Source: Neisseria elongata subsp. elongata
GTDB lineage: Bacteria; Pseudomonadota; Gammaproteobacteria; Burkholderiales; Neisseriaceae
Direction of reading: 5' to 3'
DNA: 64,000 nucleotides
NCBI RefSeq assembly: GCF_900113545.1
Contig: NZ_FOPS01000001.1
Span: forward strand, 323,778 to 387,777
A program made the position numbers and the translations under genes. Positions 8,049 to 19,600 of the stretch are shown one piece after another (the first letter of the stretch is position 1; each line of letters starts with the position of its first letter). A model generated the notes under the pieces. The model had not been told where the DNA came from. It did not search any database and was given only the letters and a program-made list of their open reading frames with translations.

Positions 8049-8894
8049 CTATCTGCCGGTCAATACCAACCGTCGGCAGAAGGCTTCCCAGTCGGTAAGG
8101 TGCACAACGTGCGTGCCGTCTGCCAACGGGTGTACATCGGAAGCGCAGGCAGTGCGCCAATAGATGTAAAACGGAAGTTTGGCGATGTCGGCTTCCAATA
8201 CGGCAGCATTGTCTTGTTCTGGCGTATGCACAATCGGCAGGCCGAAATAGCTATATTGGCCGTCTGCAGCTTGTTTACTGGTATGGCCGGTTTGGCCGCG
8301 GTGTTTACCGGTACGGACAAACCGGCGGCAGAATGCGTTCCAATCGTGCAGAAAAACGGCGGCTTGCCCGTCTATTAGGCTTTGGGCAGAACCGATGCTG
8401 CTGTCCCGCCAAAATGAATAGAACGGCAATTCGGCGATGTGGTACTCCATGACGACAGGATAATCGCCCTGTCCTGCCGGCCGCATCACCGGAACGCCGA
8501 AACAGGCGGTTTCAGGCAAGGTATGTGCAGGCTGCATGAAGGCGTTTTGTAGGATAACGGCCGCTTCGGCAGGGTCGATGCCCAAACTGTCTATGGCAGG
8601 CTGCAAAGTTGCGGGCAGGTCGCAAAAGCAGCCTGCACCGGCCGGAAGGCAATACACCGAGTTGTGCGTATGGGCCAGAGGTGCCGCCCATCGGGTAACG
8701 GGCGAAGTGCGGATCCGACCGCCTGCGGCAAAGCGCCCCGACCCGTCTTGAGCGACCGTGCCGTACACCACGGCATAATCGGATTTGCCGGGCGTGTGGT
8801 AGCGCGTGAATGTCCAGTCGGTGAGCTTGCAGGAGATAAGGGCGCCGTCGTGGAAATGTTCGGATGGGATGGGGTTGGCGGGGGTGTTGGGCAT
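8049..8894 (-). CDS. Hypothetical protein with a duplicated C-terminal domain
   Basis: This 281-residue protein is not recognised. The last 140 residues are two copies of a segment of about 65 residues. Each begins with a G(V/L)P motif, then an E..IA(E/K)LPFY core, a tryptophan-arginine pair and an ending (N/E)AFCRR.V.TG. The N-terminal half has its own motif (GRFAAGG.IRTSPV) and a cysteine pair. There is no signal peptide or membrane segment. The first copy ends at GKHRGQTGHT, a likely linker. The gene holds a Kingella-type uptake motif at 8626-8637, which suggests transfer. The function is unknown. Confidence 0.6.
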   Translation of the reverse strand: MPNTPANPIPSEHFHDGALISCKLTDWTFTRYHTPGKSDYAVVYGTVAQDGSGRFAAGGRIRTSPVTRWAAPLAHTHNSVYCLPAGAGCFCDLPATLQPAIDSLGIDPAEAAVILQNAFMQPAHTLPETACFGVPVMRPAGQGDYPVVMEYHIAELPFYSFWRDSSIGSAQSLIDGQAAVFLHDWNAFCRRFVRTGKHRGQTGHTSKQAADGQYSYFGLPIVHTPEQDNAAVLEADIAKLPFYIYWRTACASDVHPLADGTHVVHLTDWEAFCRRLVLTGR

Positions 8895-8916
8895 AGTTCA
8901 TTCCTTGAAGGGCGGT

Positions 8917-8928
8917 TTCAGGTAGCCT
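8917..8928 (-). repeat. Eikenella-type DUS (AGGCTACCTGAA)
   Basis: An exact reverse-complement copy, ending at the stop of the ATPase gene. Confidence 0.5.
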
Positions 8929-10157
8929 CAAACATAGGCCGCAGGCACGGCAACCAAATTCTCCGCCAACCAGATTTTTTGCGGGTACTGGTTGATGATC
9001 GTGCCGTGGGCGATGCCCAATTCGTTTGCCGGCAGCGTGTTGCGCAGCAGGTTGAAAGCAGCGGCCATTTTTTTATTGGGATTGGCGGTGGCTTTGATTT
9101 CAACGGGGTACAGCATCTGCTGGTGTTCGATCAGTAGGTCGATTTCTTTTTGATTGGTGTCGCGGTAAAAATAAATCGGCGGTTCTTGGCCTTGGTTGTG
9201 GAAGGATTTGATGATTTCGCCCACGACAAAAGTTTCAAAAAACTGCCCGCTCTTGGCTCCGTTTTGAATGGTTTCCGGCGTCAGCCATTTGGTCAGGTAG
9301 GCCATCAGGCCGGTGTTCAGCATATAGACTTTCGGGGTTTTGATGGCGCGTTTAAGGTGGTTGTTGCCATAGGGTTGCAGCAGATAGACGATGCCCGATG
9401 TTTGCAGCACGGTGAGCCAACGCTTGACGGTATCCACCGATACGCCGATTTCCTGGGCCACGCTGCTGTAATTCAATAATTCCCCGCTGCGGGCGGCAAT
9501 AGCAATCATGAACCGAGTGAAATCGCCGCTGCTGCCTACATTGACCAATTGGCGCACGTCGCGTTCGATATAGGTGGCGACATACGAGGCATAGTAAACC
9601 TGCCAGTTGGTTGCGGGTTGCTCGTATAAGCGCGGCATATCGCCGCGGTGGATAATCTGCCAGATATTTTCGTGTTCGGGCAAACTGAATACCGGTTTCC
9701 GGTCAGCCAAATAGCCTTCGTCCGGCACAAAGGCCGTCTGAAAATCATCGCCGCGCATTTCGCGCCACGACAATCCGTTTAATTTCAATACCGCAATGCG
9801 CCCGGCCAGGCTTTCGCTGACATTTTGCATCAACTCAAAAGCCTGAGAACCGGACAGCAGGTACAGGCCGTTCTGCTTGCGCCGGTCTATATCCATTTTC
9901 AGCAGGGGGAACAGCTCGGGGGCATATTGGACTTCGTCCACAATCAGCGGTGGCGTGTGGTTCAATAAAAACAGTTGCGGCTCGTTTTCGGCTTGGTCGA
10001 GCAGCAAGGGATCGTCTAAGGTAAGGTATCCGTATTCGGGCGCAATGTGCTGAAGCAGCGTAGATTTACCGACCTGCCGCGCACCGGTCAGCAATACGGC
10101 GGGAAATTGGGCGGACAGCTTTTGCAGGACGGATTGCAGGTGACGTGGGTAATACAT
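8928..10157 (-). CDS. AAA_14 / DUF4143 ATPase
   Basis: This 409-residue protein has a Walker A GARQVGKST (about 25-33), Walker B PPLIVDEVQYAPE (about 69-81) and sensor LLSGSQAF, followed by a winged-helix segment (YSSVAQEIGVSVDTVKRWL, about 231-249). The C-terminal DUF4143 domain ends with a PD-(D/E)XK-like pattern (EIDLLIE, then YPVEIKATA). Such ATPases are frequent in accessory DNA of bacteria and are often near toxin-antitoxin genes, but no reaction is established. It contains one native DUS (about 9732-9743), the last before 29.8 kb. Confidence 0.85.
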   Translation of the reverse strand: MYYPRHLQSVLQKLSAQFPAVLLTGARQVGKSTLLQHIAPEYGYLTLDDPLLLDQAENEPQLFLLNHTPPLIVDEVQYAPELFPLLKMDIDRRKQNGLYLLSGSQAFELMQNVSESLAGRIAVLKLNGLSWREMRGDDFQTAFVPDEGYLADRKPVFSLPEHENIWQIIHRGDMPRLYEQPATNWQVYYASYVATYIERDVRQLVNVGSSGDFTRFMIAIAARSGELLNYSSVAQEIGVSVDTVKRWLTVLQTSGIVYLLQPYGNNHLKRAIKTPKVYMLNTGLMAYLTKWLTPETIQNGAKSGQFFETFVVGEIIKSFHNQGQEPPIYFYRDTNQKEIDLLIEHQQMLYPVEIKATANPNKKMAAAFNLLRNTLPANELGIAHGTIINQYPQKIWLAENLVAVPAAYV

Positions 10158-10790
10158 AACAAAATCCAGTTTAACTTAAGACAGAATCTTAATTTAAACT
10201 GTATTTTTGCGCAATACATCTTATTTTGTATGGTAATGATGCCGTAGGCCACACCGCGAAACAGCCGCTATATACACTCCTTGTTATACTGGCGTACATA
10301 GTCCTCGGGCGTGATGCGCCGCTCATTCTGGCTGTTAGGCAGGTAATCAACAATAGAGACCGGGCTAGATAACACGGTAGATTCTCCGGCGGTACAAAAG
10401 GTGCGTGAAGAGTTAACAGCATTAAGCGATCAGCGAGCATAACAGGAAGTAGCTGATGATGCTTACAGATACGCTAACCCGACTAAAAAAAAGAACCGCT
10501 CTTTCCAGTTAGGCAAGCTGACCGACAAAGGCACATCCGAACCACTGCTGAAACCAGAACATGCTCTTTCGCAGCTGCAGAGCATTTTTGACGTGGTTCA
10601 GATGGCGCCAAGGGGTGAGCTTATGGAGTACGGCACACAAGCCTCCCTGCTTCAAGCACACGCAACAGAACAGCAACGGATACTGCGTTCGACCCGTGTC
10701 GATATCAATGTAGTCTTGGAAACGGTACAAGGAACCCAAAATCCTTCCCATAATCTACTACACCCAGCCAGAGATATTCAGTCCCGGGAG
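10158..10790. other. Decayed coding sequence upstream of the IS30-type element
   Basis: No intact gene is seen. On the plus strand a long frame from about 10365 to the IS edge reads through one TAA at about 10438 and contains YRYANPTKKKNRSFQLGKL and, later, IFDVVQMAPRGELMEYG. On the minus strand a shorter frame ends at 10268 with RRITPEDYVRQYNKECI. Neither is recognised. I read this as fragments of one or two old island genes. Confidence 0.4.
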
Positions 10791-10824
10791 GGTTCGCATT
10801 TGAAGTGCAACTTTCCATAACAGA

Positions 10825-10857
10825 AAAAGGCCAGTATGCAGTAGCATACGGCCTTTC
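10825..10857. terminator. Hairpin ahead of the IS30 transposase
   Basis: AAAGGCCAGTATGC pairs with GCATACGGCCTTT (one bulge) just inside the left end. Such hairpins limit read-in transcription from outside. Confidence 0.5.
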
Positions 10858-10874
10858 CTGCAAGAAAGATTGCC

Positions 10875-11841
10875 ATGAGCTACACACAACCGACCCAAGA
10901 CGAACGGTACCATATCCAATACCTGTCCCGCCACTGCACCATTGCCGAAATCGCCAAACAGCTTAACCGCCACAAAAGCACCGTCAGCCGCGAAATCAGA
11001 CGGCACCGTACCCAAGGGCAGCAATACAGCGCCGAAAAAGCCCAACGGCAAAGCCGGACTATCAAGCAGAGTAAGCGACAACCCTATAAGCTCGATTCGC
11101 AGCTGATTCAGCACATCGACACCCTTATCCGCCGCAAACTCAGTCCCGAACAAGTATGCGCCTACCTGCATAAACACCACCAGATCACACTCCATCACAG
11201 CACCGTTTACCGCTACCTTCACCAAGACAAAAGCAACGGCGGCACTTTGTGGCAACATCTCAGAATATGCAGCAAACCCTACCGCAAACGCTACGGCAGC
11301 ACATGGACCAGAGGCAAAGTGCCCAACCGCGTCGGCATAGAAAACCGACCCACCATTTTCGACCGGAAAACCCGCATCGGCGATTGGGAGGCCGACACCA
11401 TCATCGGCAAAGATCAGAAAAGCGCATTATTGACCTTGGTCGAACGCGTTACCCGCTACACCATCATCTGTAAATTGGATAACTTAAAGGCCGAAGACAC
11501 TGCCCGGGCAGTCATTAGGGTATTAAAGGTCTATAAAGCCAGAGTCCACACCAATCACCATGGATAACGGCAAAGAATTTTACCAACACACCAAAATAGC
11601 CAAAGCATTGAAGGCGGAAACCTATTTTTGCCGCCCTTACCATTCTTGGGAAAAAGGGCTGAATGAGAACACCAACGGACTCATCCGGCAATATTTCCCC
11701 AAACAAACCGATTTCCGAAACATCAGCGATCGGGAGATACGCAGGGTTCAAGATGAGTTGAACCACCGGCCGAGAAAAACACTTGGCTGCGAAACGCCAA
11801 GTGTTTTATTCTTGAATCTGTTCCAACCACCGGTACCATAG
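10875..11841 (+). pseudogene. IS30-family transposase, frameshifted
   Basis: The N-terminal HTH (CTIAEIAKQLNRHKSTVSRE, about 21-40) and the DDE core are clear: GDWEADTIIG (first Asp), TMDNGKEF (second Asp) and NENTNGLIRQYFPK (Glu). The first frame ends at 11567. The rest, from the second aspartate on, is in another frame to 11841. The break fits one inserted A at about 11553, in the codons just before TMDNGKEF. IS30 transposases are read in one frame, so this copy is probably inactive. Confidence 0.8.
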
Positions 11842-11864
11842 TGTTGCACTTGAAATGCGAATCC

Positions 11865-13157
11865 AAGGAGGTCCAAATCTTTTCCAGATTACTAACCGCT
11901 ACCCACGCCCGCCTACTCGGGCACATGACCGCCGAGTTTCACAGGAACCAGCTCAACCGTTGCTATGCTTCTGCGATAAGTATGAACTCAAAAAAGCGTA
12001 AGAGTGTACTTTTCAGCGAGCCATTACGATAAAGGCGTATCCAGTCAATCAGTCATCTTTTTCAGGGATGAAAACTATCTCTACCTCTACAGCACAACGT
12101 CTCCCTACCAGTACGGCCGATTGATTTACCCATACAGTGATATCGGCCAAGACCATCACCGCGAGTCTCCCATCATGGGAAATAGCTAATATGGAACCCA
12201 AAAATTTTATGTTCAATATTGGTGCTATGTCCCAAATCATTCTGTTACTGATTGAACACAGGGAGATTACCACCATCAACAGTAATGTGAATCTCATGCC
12301 CATGCGGCGATCACATTTTACCAACACAGTAGGCTAGTCATCCCCCCGTTTCTGCGCACCGGACTTTTATACTACATGCAATCCAAAAACCGAAGAGATA
12401 ATTTTGCAGCGAATAGCACGTCCAATTTTTCAGGCCATCTGCTGCCCGGTAGTTTTGCAAACAACTTGTCGGCCATTGTCAAAAGCATTCATCAAGCATA
12501 ACAAAAATTCATCGGTTGACGGGATATAAAACAGCAATATAAAAGCAGCAACATAACCAGTCTCTTGTATCGGCATCACCTACTACAGTCCAAATGTCTT
12601 TTTTCACTATGTCCCACCTTACCGATAAATTTCCTGCTACGACCACAACTCCAACTAGGAGAAATACCGGTTGATGGTCAAAGTGTGCTAATCATCAACA
12701 ATGAGCCTCCATTTATACAAGAAATATATTCTACTCGATCCAAGTCTTCATGTTGATTATTGATCAATCCACCACACTTGAGATTTGGAAGTATCCTTCC
12801 TCTAAAAAATACAAAACGGCTGAAGCCGTCACCCTCTCGCCAACATCACCACATTAGCCCATTAAACCGCCCTATTGTAATTTATATGACATAGGTCATT
12901 TATAAATAGGTATACTATATATATATTAAATATAAAGAATACCTTTTTTTTGAAAAAAGGCAACGGGCTTTTCAAAAATAACTCGCTTTTTTGGATCATC
13001 ACATATTTGCATATCAAGCATCGTTCATTTATGAAAAAATAGATGACGCGTCTGTTCTTTTTTCCAGCATAAGAAAAAAATTCCGGCAGGCAGGCAGAAA
13101 TTCCTATCAAAATTCCAACAACCGCATACCAGACTCCTCAATAAAAGTGTCACGATC
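11865..13157. other. Decayed, gene-free interval
   Basis: I see no intact gene in these 1.3 kb. Short open frames occur without a start or ribosome site, for example FFRDENYLYLYSTTSPYQYG at about 12058-12117 and LQLGEIPVDGQSVLIINN at about 12648-12701. A small hairpin (ACGGCTGAAGCCGT about 12820-12833) and a very AT-rich stretch (12880-12960) are the only structures. This is probably the eroded remainder of island genes. Confidence 0.4.
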
Positions 13158-13431
13158 GTATTGACGCAAGCGCAGTTGGCAGAACGTTTGAATTTAAGCC
13201 TTGATGCCATATCGCGTTTGGAGCGTGGCAATATTGGTTTGACGGTGGAACGAATTGGTTGAGCTAGCGGAAATTTTTGGTTGTGAAACGGCAGATTTAT
13301 TGCATGAAGGCAGCACTCGGGTGCGCGACCAAGTGAGGGAATTGGAAGATTTGTTGCAGGAATTGGCAGAAGAAGAACGAATTGAGTTGCTAAGCTTGGT
13401 AAGACAAATGATTGAATGGAAAAAGCGTTAG
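13158..13431 (+). pseudogene. XRE-family HTH regulator, truncated and frameshifted
   Basis: The first part reads LTQAQLAERLNLSLDAISRL and ERGNIGLTVER, a classical XRE helix-turn-helix. An extra A at about 13253 shifts the frame. In the next frame it continues LVELAEIFGCETADLLHEG and ends IEWKKR at 13429-13431. The start and first helix are missing upstream. This type of regulator often sits upstream of tps or island genes. The reading is secure, but the protein cannot be made. Confidence 0.75.
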
Positions 13432-13683
13432 CGGTTTTTAGTCGAGCTGATTACATATTTTTACCATTTTATTCTACTCATTTACATAAATTATGCTTTG
13501 CCAATGTTGTCAAATTTACGTTAAAGAATTATTATGCTTTGATAAGAACCATTAAATTTAAGTAATAGACTGTTTATAAAACATGTTTAACAGAAAGTCC
13601 AATTGCTTAATTGAATGACAACCGTAATGTTCTAGCCATGTTCTCAATATTGAACTAATTTAAGTTATTTAAGGAGTTTCCTC

Positions 13684-16600
13684 ATGAATAAAACCCTTTA
13701 TCGCATTATCTTCAACCGCAAACGCGGCTGTATGATGGTTGTTGCCGAAACCGCCAAGCGCGAGGGTAAAAGCTGTGCCGATACCGATTCAGGCAGCGTT
13801 CATGTTGAAACCAATCCTATTAACGGTTTTGCTCTTCGTTCTCGCGCATTCTCCATTTCCCTATTGGGCTTTTCCCTGTTTTTAGCTCTAGGTACAGCAA
13901 GTATCACCCATGCGCAAGGCATTGTTGCTGATAAACATGCGCCCAAAACCCAACAAGCCACGATTTTGCAAACAGGTAACGGCACACCGCAAATCAACAT
14001 TCAAACCCCTACTTCGGCAGGGGTTTCTGTCAATCAGTACCAGCAGTTTGATGTGAATGGCAAAGGGGCGATTTTAAATAACAGTCGTGGTAATGTGCAA
14101 ACACAGCTAGGTGGTTGGATTCAAAGCAATCCTTGGTTGGCAAGGGGCGAAGCTCGGGTGATTGTCAATCAAATCAACAGCAGCCATCCTTCACAACTGA
14201 ATGGCTATATTGAAGTGGGTGGACGACGGGCTGAAGTAGTGATTGCCAATCCAGTGGGGATTGAAGTCAATGGCGGTGGTTTTATCAATGCTTCTCGTGC
14301 GACTTTGACCACAGGTACACCACAATATCAAGCAGGTGCATTAACAGGCTTTCAAGTCCGTTCGGGCGAAGTGGCCATTCATGGACAAGGTTTGGATACA
14401 CGAGATACGGATTACACCCGCATTCTCAGTTATCACACCAAAGTCAATGCGCCAATCTGGGGTAAAGATGTTCGGGTGGTGGCAGGACAAAATGATGTGG
14501 CGGCAACAGGTGATGTGCATTCGCACATTCAAAGTAATGCAGCTGCCAATACATTAACCCAAGGCGCAAATGCACCTATGTTTGCCATTGATACAGGTGC
14601 ATTAGGTGGGATGTATGCCAATAAAATCACTTTAATCAGCACGACTGAACAAGCTGGCATTCGCAATCAAGGACAGTTGTTTGCCACAGCTGGCAATGTG
14701 GCGATAGATGCCAAAGGGCAGTTGGTTAATAGCGGCACGATTGCCGCCACAAATGCACAAGACGCGAATCATTCAGAGGCGCACAAAGTCAATATCCGCA
14801 GTCAAACCGTTAAAAACAGCGGTACGATTGCTTCACAACAAAGTACGCAAATTCAAAGTCAATCCATTCAAAACACAGGCACAGTATTATCTTCCGGTGA
14901 ATTAGATATTCACAATTCAGGTAGCCTGAAAAACCAAACATCAGGCAATATTCAAGCAGCACGTTTGGCTGTTCATACCGACGCACTGGATAATCAAGGT
15001 ACGATTGCACAAACAGGTTCACAAAAACTGCATATTCAAGCCAATGGTCAATTAAGCAATAGTGGCAAAATCGGTTTGCCAGACACAACACCGACTGCAT
15101 CAAATAATTCAGGCAACCATACAGGCAATCACCACAATACACCTTCTCATTCATCAGCTACCGCACCCACAACTGCCACAGGTATGGGTAGCGCAACCGT
15201 TTCTACTTCAATCACAAATGCACCTACCTTTGCTGATGGGACAATCCAAACGCGTGGGGCATTGAATAATTCAGGCAACATCATTGCCAATGGTCAAACA
15301 AATGTTACTGCTCAGCACGGTCTCCACAATGCAGGGCAAATGGCTATTCATCAGTTAAACGCCAAAGGTTCGGCATTTAACAATCACAATGGGACGTTAA
15401 TCAGTGATAAAGCCCATATTCAAACCAACAATCTCAATAATCAAAACGGCAACATCACAACACGCCAACAATTAGCGATTGAAACCGCTCAGCTGAATAA
15501 TGCCAATGGTCAATTGTTGTCGGCAGAAAAAGCGGATTTAGCGGTTTCAGGCAGCCTGAATAATACGCAAAAAGCAGAAATTCAAGCCAAGCATTTAAAT
15601 CTCGATGTTGGTCATTTGGATAATGCGGGTCATATTCTTAGCGAAAGTGGTCGTATTGCCAGTCAAAACAGCTTACGCAATTCGGGCAATATTGCTGTTG
15701 GAGAACTGACAACAAAAGGGCAAATCTTAGACAATACCCAAGGGCAAATTGCCGTAGATAAAGCCGATATCCAAAGTCAGCAACTGCTCAATCAAAACGG
15801 CAACATCACGACCACAAAACAACTGACTGTCCATAGCCAAAAGGCAGAAAACCAACAAGGCAAACTTTTGTCTGTTGAAAATGCACAATTCACCGTTTCA
15901 GGCAGCCTGAATAATCAAAATGGCGAAATCGCGACCAATCAACAACTGACCATTAACGATGGTCGGCAGTACACCCTTGCCATTGATAACACGAACGGCA
16001 AGATTCAATCGGGTCACGATGTTGTTATTCAGGCAAAATCTTTATCCAACAATGGTATGCTTGCAGCTGATAATAAGCTCGATATTGTGTTAAAAGATGA
16101 TTTCCATGTGGAGCGCAACATTGTAGCGGGCAATGAACTTTCATTCAACACACAAGGCAGCCTGAAAAATTCACATACTTTACAAGCTGGAAAACACATT
16201 CAGATTCAAGCGAACAGCATTGATAATGCAGCGCAAGGCAGTATCCAATCAAGCGGCACAACAAATATTGTCGCGCAGCACAATTTAACCAACCGTGGCT
16301 TGATTGACGGACAACAAACCAAAATCCAAGCGGGGCAAGTGAATAATATCGGTACAGGTCGGATTTATGGCGACAATATCGCTATTGCGGCTACTCGCTT
16401 AGACAATCAAGATGAAAACGGCACAGGTGCCACCATTGCTGCACGAGAAAACCTGAATTTAGGGGTTCATCAATTAAGTAACCGTGAAAACAGCCTGATT
16501 TACAGCGGTAATGACATGGCAATTGGCGGTGCATTGGATGCCCAAGGTCAAGCCATAGGAAAAGCCAAAAGCATACGCAATGCCAGCGCCACCATTGAAG

Positions 16601-19600
16601 CCGCCGGCAAAATGCGTTTAGGCGTAGAAAAGCTGCTCAATACCAATGAGCATTTGCAAACGCAGTTGGTAGAAACAGGGCGTGAGCATATTGTGGATTA
16701 CGAAGCATTTGGACGCCACGAATTATTGCGAGAAGGTACACAGCAAGCATTGGGTTGGTTTGTGTACAACGATGAATCAGACCATTTACACACGCCCGAT
16801 GGTGTGAATCATGAAAATTGGCATAAATACGATTATGAAAAAGTCACCCAAAAAACCCAAGTTACCCAAACCGCGCCAGCCAAAATCATTTCAGGTAATG
16901 ATTTAACCATTGATGGTAAAGAAGTATTTAATACCGATAGCCAAATCATTGCTGGTGGCAATCTCATTGTGCAAACAGAAAAAGACGGTTTGCATAACGA
17001 GCAAACCTTTGGCGAGAAGAAAGTCTTCAGCGAAAACGGTAAGTTGCACAACTACTGGCGTGCGCATCGTAAAGGACGCGATGAAACAGGACATAGCGAA
17101 CAAAACTATATTTTGCCAAAAGAAATCACCCGCAACATTTCACTGGGTTCATTTGCCTATGAATCGCATAGCCAAGCATTAAGCCATAACGCACCTAATC
17201 AAGGCACAGCTTTACCGACAAGCCAATGGGATAATATCCGTACTGTACAAAACAACGGTATTTCGCTACCCAATACACCCAATCCTTTTACCCAACTACC
17301 CAGTAGCAGTCTATACATTATTAACCCAGCCAATAAAGGTTACCTTGTTGAAACCGACCCACGCTTTGCCAACTACCGTCAATGGCTAGGTAGTGATTAC
17401 ATGCTGGGCAGCCTCAAACTAGACCCCAACAATCTACATAAACGTTTGGGTGATGGTTATTACGAGCAACGCTTAATCAATGAACAAATCGCAGATCTAA
17501 CGGGGCATCGTCGTTTAGATGGTTATCAAAACGACGAAGCACAATTCAAAGCCTTAATGGATAATGGCGCAACCGCTGCACGTTCCATGAATCTCACGGT
17601 TGGCATTGCACTAAATGCCGAGCAAGTCGCACAGCTAACCAGCGACATTGTTTGGTTGGTACACAAAGAAGTCAAACTTCCTGATGGCAGTACGCAAACC
17701 GTGTTGGTGCCACAGGTTTATGTGCGTGTGAAAAATGGCGACATAGACGGTAAAGGTGCATTGCTCTCTGGTAGCAATGCACAAATAGACGTTTCAGGCA
17801 GCCTGAAAAACTCAGGCACGATTGCAGGGCGCAATGCACTGATTATCAACACCGATACACTGGACAATATCGGTGGACATGTTCATGCACAAAAAGCAGC
17901 CATTTCTGCCACACAAGACATCAACAATATTGGCGGTACTCTTTCTGCTAAAAATGCCCTGATACTTCAAGCAGGCAACAACATCAACAGCCAAAGCACT
18001 ACCGCCAGCAGTCAAAATACACAAAGCAGCAGCACCCACCTAGACCGAATAGCAGGTATTTACATCACAGGCACAGAAAAAGGTGTTTTAGCAGCGCAGG
18101 CAGGTAATGATATTAACATCATCGCCAGTCAAATCAGCAATCAATCAGAGCAAGGACAAACCCAGCTGCAAGCAGGGCGCGACATTAACCTAGATACGGT
18201 ACAAACCAGCAAACATCAAGCAACCCATTTTGATGCTGATAACCATGTTATTCGCGGTTCAACTAACGAAATTGGTAGCAATATTCAAACGCAAGGTGAT
18301 GTTAACCTGTTAGCAGGCAATAACCTCAATGCCAAAGCTGCCGAAGTCAGCAGCGCAAACGGTACACTCGCTGTGTCTGCCAAAAATGACATCAACATCA
18401 GCGCAGGCATCAACACGACCCATGTTGATGACGCGTCCAAACACACAGGCAGAAGCGGTGGTGGCAATAAATTGATTATTACCGACAAAGCCCAGAGCCA
18501 CAACGAAACCGCCCAAAGCAGCACTTTTGACAGCAAGCAAGTTGTATTGCAGGCAGGAAACGATGCCAACATCCATGGCAGCAACGTCATTTCTGACAAT
18601 GGCACCCATATCCAAGCAGGCAATCATGTTCACATTGGCACAACCCAAACCCATAATCAAAGCGAAACCTATCATCAAACCAAAAAATCAGGTTTGATGA
18701 GTGCAGGTATTGGCTTCACGATTGGCAGCAAAACAAACACACAAGAAAACCAATCCCAAAGCACCGAACATACAGGTAGTACCGTAGGCAGCCTGAAAGG
18801 CGATACCACCATTATGGCAGGCAAACACTACCAACAAATCGGCAGTACCGTTTCCAGCTCGGAAGGCAACAATACCATCCATGCCCAAAGTATAGACATT
18901 CAAGCGGCACACAACCAATTAAACAGCAATACCACCCAAACCTATGAACAAAAAGGCTTAACGGTGGCATTCAGTTCGCCCGTTACCGATTTGGCACAAC
19001 AAGCTATTGCCGTCGCACAAAGCAGCAAACAAGTCGGACAAAGCAAAAATGGTCGTGTCAATGCCATGGCAGCAGCCAATGCAGGCTGGCAAGCCTATCA
19101 AACAGGTAAGAGTGCACAAAACTTAGCCAACGGGACAACCAATGCCAACCAAGTCAGCATCTCCATTACCTATGGCGAGCAAAAAAACCAACAAACCACC
19201 CAAATTCAAGCAAGCCAAGCCCAAGCAAGTCAAATTCAAGCAGGTGGTAAAACCACATTAATTGCCACAGGTGCAGCAGAACAATCCAACATCACCATAA
19301 CAGGTTCAGATGTAGCGGGTAAAGCAGGTACCACCCTGATTGCCGATAACGACATCACACTCCAATCCGCCGAACAAAGCAGCAGAGAACGCAGCAACAA
19401 CAAAAGCAGCGGCTGGAACGCAGGAGTCGCCGTATCATTCGGACAAGGGGGCTGGTCATTGGGCATTACCGCAGGCGGCAATGTCGGCAAAGGCTACGGC
19501 AATGGCGACAGCATCACCCACCGGCATAGCCATATTGGCGACAAAGGTAGCCGAACCATCATTCAAAGCGGCGGCAACAGCACCATCAAAGGCGCCCAAG

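Larger units (their letters stand above)
10791..11864 (+). mobile_element. IS30-family insertion sequence (IS1655-like)
   Basis: Imperfect terminal inverted repeats bound it. The left end reads GGTTCGCATTTGAAGTGCAA (from 10791). The right end, read inward, is GGATTCGCATTTCAAGTGCA (from 11864). It holds one transposase gene with a frameshift. No clear target duplication is visible. IS1655 is the IS30 element known from Neisseria; the assignment is from memory. Confidence 0.75.

Noticed and set aside
12565-12756. 63-codon open frame
   Set aside because: No start signals and no recognised motif in a decayed region.
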